DNA from: Nymphaea colorata
Lineage: Eukaryota > Streptophyta > Magnoliopsida > Nymphaeales > Nymphaeaceae
Assembly: GCF_008831285.2 (NCBI RefSeq)
Contig: NC_045139.1
Location: 26,516,412-26,580,411 of the forward strand
Length of the DNA stretch: 64,000 nt
Direction of reading: 5' to 3'
A model generated the notes under the pieces. The model made no database searches, was not told the DNA's origin, and saw only the letters and a list, made by a program, of their open reading frames with translations. Shown one piece after another: positions 49,366-61,065 of this stretch. Position 1 is the first letter of the stretch; each line of letters begins with the position of its first letter. The position numbers and the translations under genes are program-made.

Positions 49366-52300
49366 TGTATATATGTCCCATCTACGTGACATATCACTGT
49401 ATCAGCAAACAAACACATGCATGAACTCAACATGGTATAGTATATCTTCACCCTGCAGGATATCAACTATCAAGTAACATCAGTCCTATACTAAGTTATC
49501 TGATTCTAGAAATATTTGTAAAAACCTATGCTTTAAATTGAGGGCAGCATCTGACACATAAAAGAGATCACAGTCTCAGAGCAATTTATCCAAACATAGA
49601 GTTATTTTTGTTTAACCAAATTTGCAGAAATTAGAGTGTATAACTACAAAAGTACATGCTTACCAAAGCATTTCGAACTAAATACACCAATAACCAAAAT
49701 AGGAATCATAATCATGCCAACGTTATGCAGAAAAAATAAAGGATATCAAAAGCATGAGCCTAGTGGATGTCATACATTTAAGAAAAACTTCTTGTGAATC
49801 TAAAAATTGCAATAGAAAAAAACATGAAGTAAAACAGTTATGTTAAATTATTCAAAGTTAGAGGATGCATCTAGCCAACTACTAAGAAACATATTTTCTG
49901 CAGTAGTATATACATACTTCAGACTCCTTGCTTCCTGGAGCAGACTGAATCATGATGCAAGCTCCTTCCTTATCATATGGTCCAGTGAGAAGCTTAGTCA
50001 TCTCATAGCGACTTAATTGATTGCTAATATCCACGGAAGTGTTGTATGCTTGCTTAAAAAGCCAGTAGTTAATAGCATCCATCTCTGCCAGCTGTGTGAC
50101 CAACTTTACTTCTTCAGCCTGAAAAGATAGTTGACATCCAAATTTCCAATACCAAATGATTAATCTTCACACTCTAACCTATTTCCATTAGACTCAAATA
50201 AACAATTATTTATCTTGCCTAGAGTTTATAAAAATAAGAATTCCATATATTCATCTGCATTCAATTATGCATTATGTCATTTCTCAAATTCAGAAAAAAT
50301 GGAGCACATAGGGCTTTTCTCTCAGGTCCTTCACTTTGGATCAGCTCTAAGAGAATCCACATGCGCCCGCATGACTCAGACATTTTCAATATAAAGCAAA
50401 TTAAAAGAGAGAGATAGCAGGAATCTTTTGTGATCATATTTGGGGAACCAAAGTTCAAGCTAATTCAGGAGGCCATTGCACCCTAATGGTGATATGCCTT
50501 TGCTTGGCAGTACCTAAAGAGAGTAAGCATAATAACTAGATCAGATCAGTGGCATGATATTTCCAATTGCAGGTTAGATCATATATTCATATGTTATCAT
50601 AAGCATAAGTTTCTTCTCTTCAGATTGGATACCAAAAACAGAAAAGCACAGAAACATTGGACCGCTTCATCTGACCCACCAAGGGTGAGAAGTGACCAAT
50701 CAACTGGTATTTAGTTACATACAAACTTTATAGACAAGCATGCACCCATTGGGCAAAACATGAAATAGAACTTAGAGTACAGTTTTTCTGATCAAATGCT
50801 AATGCTTACTTATTAAAGGACACCACCGAATACCACCAAAGTGCAGATTTACTAGTTTATGCCATGCACATGGAAGGTGAGTTAAAAAAAAAGAGCTATA
50901 CAATAAACGTTTGACAGAAAGAACCATAATTGATCTATGGCTGAAGGTAAGACAATTTTCTTACTCTGCAGAGAAACCTTCAAAAGTACAGGCCGCTGCA
51001 ATAGATCACTTTGGCATATGACTTTTAGAAGGAAAACACCATATCGGGTTTGTTAGGACAGGAGCACTTGAGATAAGTACAAAGCAGTCGTAAAATGTGA
51101 AAAAGGAAGAATGGTGGAGTTTGGATGGAGATATCCGATCTTTCAACCAGGTTGATGTTCCATCTAAGAACCACAACATATTTGTTATGGCTCAACTTGG
51201 CCATTACTGGTACTCCTAATCATGGTGCATTCTCTGATGGGTGGTCCTCACCGTATGGTGAAAGAAAGCACAATGAAAAGTTACTTTCACTTTAGGCTGC
51301 CTCTGCACAGCTGAAAAATTTCCATCATAAGCACCTCCTCCCAGGTAAACATTATTGCACTTTTTTTGTCCGATTGAAGGAATGTCAAAAATTTTCAAAT
51401 ATCACAAGATCATATTCATCAAAAGCTACAAAGTTAGAATGTTTAGTCTGGGGAATTGAAGGGATTCAAAATTGGACTGGACAAGGTCCAGAAAGAATAT
51501 ATATGAACAGGTCTGGGGGAGTCTGTGATTGTTTTCTCATGCTTTTGAAGCATTTTTATATAGCTTATGTTCCCTTTTTTCTCCTCTTTTATGACACCTC
51601 AAGACTTTTCCTTCCATTCCTTATTTAATAACAGGAAAACCTCACTTTCTTCTCAGAAAAAAACAGTTAAATGAAAAGCAAAACAAACATGCAAATAAAT
51701 GAATGATATTTAAAAATCCATACAGAGAAATATATTTTATAAATAGGGCAAAAATACTATAATCCTGGCCCATAGACAAACTCACTTGACATTATGAATT
51801 TGTGTAGCACAACACCTGGTACTTTAATTCCTTGAGGAAACAGACGGTATCATTGGAGTCCCCTAATGTGAGAAGAATTTCACTGGATTTATCAGGATCA
51901 TCCCACAGATTATATCTCCGAACCATTTCTTCCTGCTTAATTTGTCTTGCTTGTTCTAATTCCAGAGCTGTTGGTGCTATTGTCTCTGCTCGAACCACAA
52001 TATCTTCTATCTTTTTTCTCAATGAAAACAGGCCTACAAAATTCATATCCATTAAATAAATTCACATGCACCAAAATATAAATGAAAAAGTTTGTAATAG
52101 TGGACCCAAATGTGTTCATTCATAAAGTAAAACATTTGGATGAATTTGTTATGCCTGAATCATGTAGTTGGGACCAAATATTTCTTATGTTCATCAAAAG
52201 GGTTAGCATGGCATGAACCACTTGGCAGGCTTGCGTGCAGTTAATCAGCAATTCTCTAAGTAAATCACATCCCAAATAAAAACTTAGTAACTTAATAGCT

Positions 52301-53411
52301 GATAAAAGTCAAGTTTAAGCAGGATGCCCCGAACATCATGAGGAAGGACGGACCATTCGGCTGTCCAAGCTGCAGACAGCGACACGTTATTTGCTCATCT
52401 ACTTGAGTTGACCCTGCTCCGCCCAACTCCTCTGACAGAACAGTGTGCTAATAGCCTGATACTTGCATTTCTAATGACTTTTTTCTCAGCTAGAAGATGA
52501 CTTTGTGTTCTTTCACAAGTCCTCCATTTCAGCATAAAGATATTATAAGAACAATAGTGTAACAAACATATTTTACACACACGGGGTTCAAATCAAACCA
52601 GAAAAATCGTTCTCACTATGCAAGGTCGCTCTCTAGCTATATCTCAGAGATTCTGTATCAGCATATTAGGCCTACATACAAGAAAGAAAACATTGAAGTT
52701 TGAAGATTGTGGTGGATACAAATGTATGATTAGTCCATTTGAACCCTATCTGACATTCCCAAACTAACAATAATATTGAAGACAATTTTACAACAATAAC
52801 AGAAGGGATTTGTGCCAACTCGATCTTCAAATTTCAAATAGTCCATTCCATGACTGTAGAACGAATTATTCACAGGCTACATTGTAAAGCAAACGTCATA
52901 GTAATAGTCAGAACAGAAGTCCATCAGGATCACTGTAACACCCGACGTACTTCGGGGAAAAGAATAAAAGAGTTCTTGAGCAATTGATCCTCAATGAATT
53001 CAAGATTTTCAAAGCACTGCTAGACAGCATTCCTCCTGAAAGCTTACATTCAAACAGTCTCTCGCGCATACGTGGTATCTGAACGTGATAAAAGCAGGTA
53101 GTGCGGGAAGAAGGATGTCTACAGGCTAGCACAGTAAGTAATGAAAATTGTAGACGACCATTCGCACATGACCACATACGACCAACAAAGCATTTCCTTC
53201 CTACAACATCCTTCCCACCACCACAGTGGAAAGCAAGGAAACAAGAGAAGAAATACCCACCCAATTCTTTATAGACCTTATTCCTGTCTTCCATCGAACG
53301 GGAGGCTCGAGCGCCAAGAGAGGGAAGACGAGAAGAAAACTGGAGTCTTCTCCAGGACCTCCAATCTTGCGCAACAAGCGTCCTTTCTACGGGTAATGAT
53401 TCCACAGTCAT
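43279..53411 (-). CDS. PrfB3: Peptide chain release factor-like PrfB3, plastid
   Basis: PrfB3 is a plant derivative of bacterial-type RF2 that no longer ends translation; in Arabidopsis it stabilises petB transcripts in chloroplasts. Six exons join in phase: 53411-53261, 52033-51816, 50118-49918, 47822-47613, 44339-44153 and 43565-43279, giving 1254 nt and 417 aa, close to the Arabidopsis length. All introns are GT-AG. The leader of about 40 aa is Arg/Ser-rich. Matches run from VYKELGLFSLRKKIEDIV (about 46-63), through YNLWDDPDKSSEILL and RYEMTKLLTGPYDKEGA, to FEWQFAYGYLSGERGIHKLI, CVDVIPLFL, VPTGIRVQCSGERSHFANKI and LKRLKAKLLV. The SPF position reads KGFNR and the GGQ region reads SCGENEHLV, so both release-factor motifs are lost, as expected for PrfB3. 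Intron 4 (47612-44340) holds a 2.3-kb hAT element. Confidence 0.94.
44605..44710. repeat. 53-bp tandem duplication in PrfB3 intron 4
   Basis: Two near-identical copies, 44605-44657 and 44658-44710, both contain CAAATAAATAAAACAAAGTA and end in CTAGACG. Only a few bases differ. Confidence 0.85.
44827..47163. mobile_element. Non-autonomous hAT transposon in PrfB3 intron 4
   Basis: The 2337-bp element has inverted ends CAGTAGCGGAGCCA (left) and CAGTGGCGGAGCCA (right, inverted), which differ at one base. It is bounded by a perfect 8-bp target duplication CTTATGGT at 44819-44826 and 47164-47171. Both features are diagnostic of hAT elements. No hAT transposase domain is recognisable inside. It instead carries minus-strand frames with acidic tandem repeats (45632-46560). 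The perfect duplication suggests a fairly recent insertion, and intron splicing should be unaffected because the element lies wholly inside the intron. Confidence 0.93.
45632..46562 (-). CDS. Acidic tandem-repeat reading frames inside the hAT element
   Basis: On the minus strand an open frame runs from a stop near 46590 down to 45894. It starts with HKLINLPLIIRTGGDVEIIP and DREEAGNGDAKALKRKWAIM. Then come three 45-aa repeats built on VTHEDAKDLKDKEEA, IENETVGHGDQGTEE and LGQFEQQ, and the frame ends shortly after WMTDVIDIPNKVNH. The next frame (45886-45632) has two 35-aa repeats built on VEQED, EEDD and FSQNSQT. The product would be strongly acidic and hydrophilic. I recognise no family. It could be a captured and amplified host gene fragment, and the two frames may belong to one spliced or frameshifted gene. 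Confidence 0.45.
49330..49359. repeat. (CA)n microsatellite in PrfB3 intron 3
   Basis: A pure CA dinucleotide run of about 30 bp. Confidence 0.9.
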
Positions 53412-54099
53412 CTCTCCTCCCCCCTCCCTCCCTCTCTCTTACTCTGTCTGTGTTCTGCCTGTGTGTCTATGCTTCGGGATAATGAAGTGACCGGCGACGC
53501 TCATTCACGTAAATACCACCATCGAACCGCGATTTTCTTTGGCTCTCGAAGAGTGAGCGAGGTGCTCTCGTTAATCACTTGCAACAGCGTCTACGTGGAC
53601 GTCGCCTGTGTCTTCCTTTGGTGATAACGCTCCGCATTGCAACGTTCAAGGGGCGTAGTACAATTGTTAAGGAGCGTAGTACAATCGGACGGTAAGGCAG
53701 TTTATATTGGATCTGAGGAATTTCATGGTCGAGTTTAAGTTCATTCTAACTAAACCTGATGTACCAAAAAAAAAAAAAAACAAGTTAGAACCTTATAAAG
53801 TAAAAGCAGTTTTCCATAAATAAACATTTAAAAAAAAAATCTTAGGTGTGCCGTTTCTTTTTTTTCCGATGCATTCCTATTATGTCTTGTGGACAATCGA
53901 CACACCCTTTCGTGCTTCATTTTCTACATACAAGTCTTTCTCGTCGAGTAGAATGTTTTCACGTTAATCATTCAATTTTGTCAACTAAAGTTGTTTTTCT
54001 TTGCATAAAATGGCATAGATGCCCATCCGAACGAAAGAAGCAAAAGAATTTTACTGTTTCACAAATTGCTGGAACTCATTTTGCTATTTAGATTGTGGG
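53412..54099. other. Upstream region of PrfB3
   Basis: On the coding strand a GA-rich leader (about 53415-53445) precedes the ATG. No TATA box stands out. No divergent gene is seen on the plus strand. Confidence 0.4.
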
Positions 54100-54375
54100 G
54101 GGAATTAAAATGGTTCGATTCCAGTCAGATGTATTATTTATGGTATTCGGTTCAAGAACTTTATATAAAACTTGAATTCAAACATTACTTTTTGAAACCG
54201 AATACATTTAAACCTGACATTTGTACGTAACTGGTCAAATCTTCGTCGAGTATTAGGCAAACTTAGATTCAAATTTGATTAAAATCTACATTCAGTCTAA
54301 ATCCGAATGGAAATAAGCTGTGAATTTCTTTACATGTTCGGATTAAACGGGTTTGAAATTGAATCGCTAATCATG
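54100..54375. repeat. Dispersed AT-rich repeat, copy 4 (diverged)
   Basis: Contains AATCCGAATGG, GATTCAAATTTGATT and similar wording as in copies 1-3, but with weaker resemblance. Confidence 0.35.
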
Positions 54376-54949
54376 TATTTGGGAGATGCACTGATAGTGC
54401 TGACCACAGAATAACAAAAACAGTATGAATTTGTCAATCATGGCAAGACATGGATGGATCAACCATTAGTTAAGGACTAATGTAGAAAAAAAAAAAACTA
54501 TTAATCTTTAGGTTTTGAAAAATCATGCTACTCCAAGTTTTCTTGGTTTTACTGGTAAAAAGAACATTACATAACTTTACTCTAACACATCCATTTTCCC
54601 CTTTGCTAAAATGGGTGCTCCAAACAAGTCTTCTGTATTCTGAGTTGCACTAATTCAAGTAGCTTTTATGGCTTCAATGCAATCATATGTTAACTCGTGA
54701 ATGTATGTCTCTATTATCTTCACTTTTCTCCATTATCTAAGCGAACTCAAGCTAAAACCGGATCATGTACCTCTTGAAGTTGGAGAGGACTTATGGGGTT
54801 TCCAATCCACTCATGGACAGGGTTCATAGCTGGGTTCTTCTAGTGGAAGATTGAAAAATGTATCCACAATGGGTTGAAGGTCAAATCAATTTTGGAGCAA
54901 GAAAATTTTGGTTGAGGGATACTTATTGGTCTCTAGTTTACTGGATCTC
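54376..54949. other. Noncoding stretch before the copia array
   Basis: No gene or repeat recognised. Confidence 0.4.
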
Positions 54950-55269
54950 TCTTTTCACTTAAGCTGAGCGGCACTTATATGGCCGGACTATGGTTCAGCA
55001 CCATCTCAATAGAAGCTGATTTGTTTGCGCGGTGGCCCACACCAGTCACATGGTAGCTCTTGTACGAGGCTGCATCATATATAATCTCAATGAAACCTAA
55101 CTGTATCACATGCAGATTGGCAACATTTCACCCATTAACTTCCATTGTATATTTATTTAACTATATAAATATCAACTTTACAATGCAATGTATATTGAGA
55201 TTGTACCAAGTGATCCACCAGCAAACAAAATTCCTTTTTGGCATATTTTATTTTTCCATTGCCACTTAA
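54950..55269 (+). repeat. Copia LTR 1 (start approximate)
   Basis: The last part (AAATTCCTTTTTGGCATATT, then CCATTGCCACTTAACA) is homologous to the end of LTR 3 (GAATTCCTTGGTGCATCATT, then CATTGCCAGTTGACA). It is followed at once by TTGTATTAGAGCCAG, close to the tRNA-Met primer-binding phrase TGGTATCAGAGC. The 5' boundary is eroded. Confidence 0.6.
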
Positions 55270-55810
55270 CATTGTATTAGAGCCAGATAATTAATGTATT
55301 TAAAGGAAACTCCTAATTGCATTATGTTCAAAGTCCCAAATGAGTTAAAATTGAGTTGTTATGTTGACTTAAATTGGACAAATTGTTCTATTTTAACAAA
55401 AATCAACAATTCGGTATTGCACTTTCTTAGGAGAAAATTTTATCTCATGGGAGATGAAGAACTATTAATATTGTGGTGACACAATTATCTATCAAAACTA
55501 AATGAAGAAACATATCAATAGAGACAAACAAAGTATTATGGTTGCCTTATCTTTTGAAGGATCTTAGATTCAAGCAAAAATCTCCAACCATACTAGATTG
55601 TGGAAATTAGACAGTAACATGCAACTCAAATTTTTCATGAGCGAACCATGCTTATTAAGCTAGTCTGGCATTTGTTTGAAAAAAAAAAAGGTAGTATAAT
55701 ATGCACCAAGTACATATAAAATGAGCAAAAAGTAAAGGGCATACATTTTCACAAAGGCACTAAAAATCTTCCAATATATATGACTAATAAGTTGGGCCCA
55801 GAGGCACCAA
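55270..55810 (+). pseudogene. Deleted copia interior: primer site joined to RNase H remnant
   Basis: Straight after the primer-binding phrase the sequence becomes the RNase H end of a copia polyprotein (broken frames giving LSCYVDLNW and LHFLRRKFYLM). This parallels 62260-62480 almost base for base in places (TTGAGTTGTTATGTTGACTT versus TTGAGTTGTTGTGTTGACTT). Gag, protease, integrase and reverse transcriptase are missing, so most of the interior was deleted. Confidence 0.65.
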
Positions 55811-56117
55811 CATGTTGAGGAATAATTTGTTGTTGAGATTATCAATGACTCCAAAGAAAAGATAATCCCTTCATAGCAAGCAAGATTCTCAATATTGACA
55901 AGAAAGGCAAGACGATGGTATACGGTTGCATCCTTATGTCAATAATATCTGAATCATATCAAATGTAGATCAACAAGAATTCATGCATCGTTCATTGTAA
56001 ATTTAATTTTGGTAAGCATTAGGTACAAATAGTCCTGTATATATATTGTATTTGAGCAATGAATAAATAGGCTTATTATATGCATATTTAAATCCATTTT
56101 GTGCTACTTGACATAGT
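55811..56117 (+). repeat. Copia LTR 2
   Basis: It starts TGTTGAGGAATAATTTG, matching LTR 3 (TGTTGAGGAATAAGTTG), and ends near GTGCTACTTGACA. It is followed by TAGTATTGGGCAAGC, a decayed primer-binding site. Shared words with LTR 3 include GACTCCAAAG, ATCCCTTCATA and TATCAAATGTAGATC. Confidence 0.75.
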
Positions 56118-59100
56118 ATTGGGCAAGCAATAGCTTAAATCTTGTTGTACATTTGTTCTTTACAATGTTGTCACTAGGTTTGTTTTTTCTAAGTTTGCTT
56201 GTTTTTTTGTTTTCCTTGGTTGTTTGCCAATGTTGGGTGAAATTCTGCATTTGCATGTGTGTTCGACACCTTTTTAATTATTTATCAAGACCCTCGATTG
56301 GGCCTTTGTCAAATTTGTTGATAAACACTAACTGTTGTAGCATTTACTTTCCATTTTGGCATGCTTCCCACTTTTTTTAACTATTGGTTGCAAAACTCTT
56401 ATTTATCTTCCATAGTCATGTGTTGTGTTCAATGTCATTAAATGTGATAGGACAATGGGAAGTGTTGAACTTGTGAAGTGAAACAAGGTGAAAAGATGTG
56501 TAAACTTTATGGTGAAAATTGTAAAATGTATAATATCCATAAAAATAACATCAAAAATAAAAACAACTAAATTTACAAGTATGCAAGTAAAGAACAATGA
56601 GAAAAAACATATTTAACTCTTGTTAGTCATTTTTTACAGCTTCTTATACATATCAAACATGCACACCTATTTTAAAATAAGGGTTTAGGAAGTCAGTCTT
56701 ACTTCATTCTAAAGAAATATATGCATAGTTCTTGCATGAACACAAGGCACTTCAATGCTCTTAGCATTAAACTGTAATATAATTCACTTTTAATGTTCAC
56801 ACTTTCAACATTCACCGGGTGATAGATTTCTAGCAAGTCAAAATGTAAAATTGCATGAACAAAAAACCAAGAATAGACATAGCATGTCACAATTGTAAAG
56901 ACTTGATCCAAACATCTAGGGCAGCTTCCTCTATCCTTCTTGGAATGGGAGTTGTTCTAATTGTCTCAATATTGGGTTATATATGCACCTTTTGAAGACT
57001 CTAGCACTAGTTTTCACCATACTAGGAAAAAAAATTAAGATACAACTATATTTTCTAAAAATTCAAGAGATTTTTCATATGTTAACTGTTTTTTTGTAAA
57101 AAAAATGGATATATTTTTGAGATTTTGGAAAGCAAGGGTGCCTTGACAAAATCTCTGTTCGTTCAAATATGACATCCCATACTCCAACCAATAGACTACA
57201 ATAGCTTAATCGATTATTATGTCAGGGAGATAAGCTACAATAGTTATTAAACCATAGGTAAAGGTGGAAGGCCTTTTCCATTTTCCCTATATGCCTCAAG
57301 AGATGCTCAAATTGTTCCACTACTTGTAAACTCGATATATCTCATAATATCAAGAAAATAATAATGCAATTACAATATGTATTTTTTTTTTTTTGTCACA
57401 AAATATTAATCAAGTTTCATGGGATGACATGAGGTTTTTCATCAGCAATGACAGCCCAAAGATGACCAATACACTCTTCGTTGAATGGCATCTTTGCATG
57501 TGGTGGAATGGAAGTCATCATTATCCATTGCATGCAGCTAAAAAGCTTCGACATGGTTTCACAAGGCATTTAATTATGTTTTTTTAATAAAAATGATATT
57601 GGAACTAAGACATATGTCTTAGCCATCAAGCATCAACCATAATGACTTGTTGCACTTCAACTGGTGAAATGCATGCATCGTGTTAAATTGCATGTTGTTG
57701 TCTTTCTTTGAGGTGGTTTTTCATGAAAAACAAGTGAGCATATGCCTCATGCCTTGAAGCTTATGTCTCTAATAAACAGTTATTGTTTTCTATGTTATTC
57801 CCACAACCAAGGCCATTTATTAGTTTCAAATCCTCTCAATGGTGAAAATTTTGCGTCTTGGACTCAATTGGTTGCTAAAAAGAAATCTATGTTCATTGGT
57901 AAATCTCTACCTAAGCTACCAAACAATTCATCTAAGTTATGAACTCATTGCAACAATGTGATCCTTTCATGAATTTTAGTTCTCTTACTAAAGACATTGC
58001 ATGTAGTGTTTTCTATGCCCACAATACTGCTCAATGGTCATCATGTTCTATTTACAATGCTCAATGTCATGACACAACAAGATAACTTACTCATTTATAC
58101 TTATTATGATAAAACAAAGCTTCTTTAAGATGAGTTGGATGTATAGACAATGTTGCCTTCTTGTTTATTGGAGCTTCAAGGGTTTTCTAGTTATAAAGAA
58201 TATAAAAAATGAGAAAAGGTATTCAATTCTTTATGTGATTAAATGATTCATATGTAGGTGTTAAAAACAATCTATTTGTCATGGATCCTTTATCCATAGT
58301 CAAAGAATGGCAATAAGATGTTCATATACCACATTCTATTGATGTAAATGTTGTTGTAATGGCGAGTAAAAACTATTCCTTTGACGGAGATGCACTTGTC
58401 AAGCAAGACTTCATAAATTCTCCAAATAGCAACACAACAATTGTTTTCGAAGAAAGAAATAGTTGAAGTGTGATCATTGTAGCAAGCTTGGATACATCAA
58501 AGACAAATGTTATCTAATACATTGATTACTATGCCAAACCAATCTACCTTTTACCACAACTGAGAATGATTGATCATGTTTCACCTTTAGTCTTTGCACC
58601 TTTGTCTTTGATTGTTCAATTTACCCTGGAATAGTATCACTAAATCTTATTTTTTTATTACAATACCTAAGTCAAATTTGTGGCACGTAATGTTGTGTCC
58701 CTTCCCTTTCTTTCTCTTGGAATATCTTTGATGTCAGAGCCACCACACATATTGATCCATGTCATTGATGTCAAAGACAAAAAAATATTAGGTTTCAAAC
58801 CAACCAAATTACCAAAGGGGTCTACCACACTTGTTATTCACATTGGAGTTGTTTTATGTCTCCATCTCTTTCTTCATAAAATTTTATTTTCTCTTTATTC
58901 CAATTAAGCCTCTTTTGCACTCTTAAATTTTGTCAAACATGTCATTATCATGCCTTTTTCACATCTACATCTTGCAACATACAGGCTTGGGGATGGACAT
59001 GATTTAATTAGATTATGGTTTTTACATACTTTATAGTTCTAAAGATAATAAGACTATATGCTGGTGCTTAAGTCTCCAAATAATGACTTGAATATTTAGC

Positions 59101-59646
59101 ATATATGATTTGCACACTTATCAAGTTCATATTTGAACACATTACTTGGTAACAACATTCATGGCAGCAATAAAAGGTGTAAAACTTTTCATCTTCCTAA
59201 GTGTGCTAGGTTGCCTTTCTCCATGTATACCAATCATTCGAATGAGACACATCTTTTACCTAGTTCATTTGGTATATGGGGTAGATATCACTTGCCGACT
59301 CTCACTAGAGCACATTATATTTTAACTATTGTTGACCACTGTAGCAAAGTTACCTACATGTACTTAACATAAACCTCAATCTCAATTGATCCTAAGACAT
59401 TTTTTGAAGATGGTAAGAGTACATCTTCAGAAATGTATCAAATCTATTCAATCTGGCAATGGCTTGATCTCAAATGGTATTCCATTTCACTAAAAAAATA
59501 ATGGCATTTTGTATGAAGAAATTTGTGTCGGGACGCCAAAAAAAAAAGACTTTTGAATGCAAACACTGCCATTTATTTGAAGTTGCTAAAGCATTAAAAT
59601 CCAAATTCAAGCAAATTTTCTCTCCAAATTTTGGGGTAGATGTGTT

Positions 59647-60512
59647 CAATGTTGTAAGAAGCGTACGCTTCTTACAAAATTAAAGCTGTGGCACGTTCAA
59701 TGCTCGAGGCGTATGCCTCAAGGACAGTTTATTTTTAACTACGTTAGATCGTTCACTTCAATCTGATGTCTGATCGATTTGGTGCCGAAAAACTGTTCTG
59801 AACAAGTGTTCAGACCCATTTTCTCTGCAGTTTACGCCTGAAAACAGGCGTTTCCGGCCCGATTCCCCTTGGGATCGTGGTGGATTTTTAATAAATATTG
59901 GTTTTTTGCTGCCTCTAACTGGTTGTAACATATTCATGATTAGTCAAGTTAGAGTTAATAGAGAGAAACAAGAACGATCTTGTTGAAATTGGGTGAATTT
60001 TATATTAAAAAATACTGGTACAATTCACCGGTTGAAATTTCTCTACTTTTTAAGGGTTAGATTGATGTGCATTAAGGATTTCAATTTGTTGTTCTGATCT
60101 AATCCCTCATCCGGTGCAGAATTTTGAAAATGGCAGTGAGATGAAGCAGAAAACGGGCTGGAATCCGGCCGATTTCTGCTGAAGAAACACAGAACAATAC
60201 CTCTTTAATAGCCGACAACATTTGATCTTTTCCATAGGTTCTCAATTGATTTTTTTATGTGTTTTTGGGTTGCCTAGCAACCACAGTCGCCTCCTCTCCC
60301 AAACATTCTGGGCGGCCAATGACACCGGCGTCACCGACGAAGGCAAAATGGTGCATCCCCTCCAGTGGTGCAGTGCATTCTCGTTATATACACTGTGTGT
60401 ACGTCGACGAAATCCACCTGCTCATTGCATCGAACGGCCGTCATTAAACACACTGTTGGTTCCAATTACGAGATTGATGGGTTTTTTTTCTTAAGTTAGA
60501 AAAAAACATCAA

Positions 60513-60606
<94 letters not shown>

Positions 60607-61065
60607 TTATGTATTTGTTACTTTTTTTTAAATTTTTTCTACATGTACGTATTTCAATCTGCTTATATTAATGTTCAGCAATGCTTGTTATTTACTTGTT
60701 CTCTTAGTTGATATTATCATCTGAATCTTATTTTACTTAATTTTGGATATTTGTTTTTCAATAATAATTTTATGACATTTAACTGTTTAGGGCAAGTCGT
60801 GCTATGAGCCAATTACGCAAGCAGCCTTTGTATTATGTATGCTATGACATTGTCTTTATTTGGATTTACAAATTATTGTGGTCTGTGTATTATTATTTAT
60901 TAATATACTTAAGATTGTAGTCATTTTTTTCAGTTTTGTTGTTATTTTTATAAATATTATATAATTTACAAATTTGTTCGTGAAGCTTACGCTTCAATTA
61001 ACGCCTCGCCTCGCCTCATAAGAGGCTCAACGCCTCGCTTCGCTTTCTCGCCTTTTACAACATTG
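59647..61065. mobile_element. Non-autonomous hAT element nested in the copia integrase
   Basis: The 1419-bp element has inverted ends CAATGTTGTAAGAAGCG and CAATGTTGTAAAAGGCG. It is flanked by a perfect 8-bp duplication GATGTGTT (59639-59646 and 61066-61073). Its left end contains a 26-bp perfect palindrome at 59652-59677, and both subterminal regions are rich in GCCTC/GAGGC words. No transposase is recognisable. It carries an (AT)n-(GT)n microsatellite at 60515-60603. Confidence 0.9.
60515..60603. repeat. Compound (AT)n(GT)n microsatellite
   Basis: An AT run (about 60515-60558) passes directly into a GT run (about 60558-60603), with no interruption. Confidence 0.95.
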
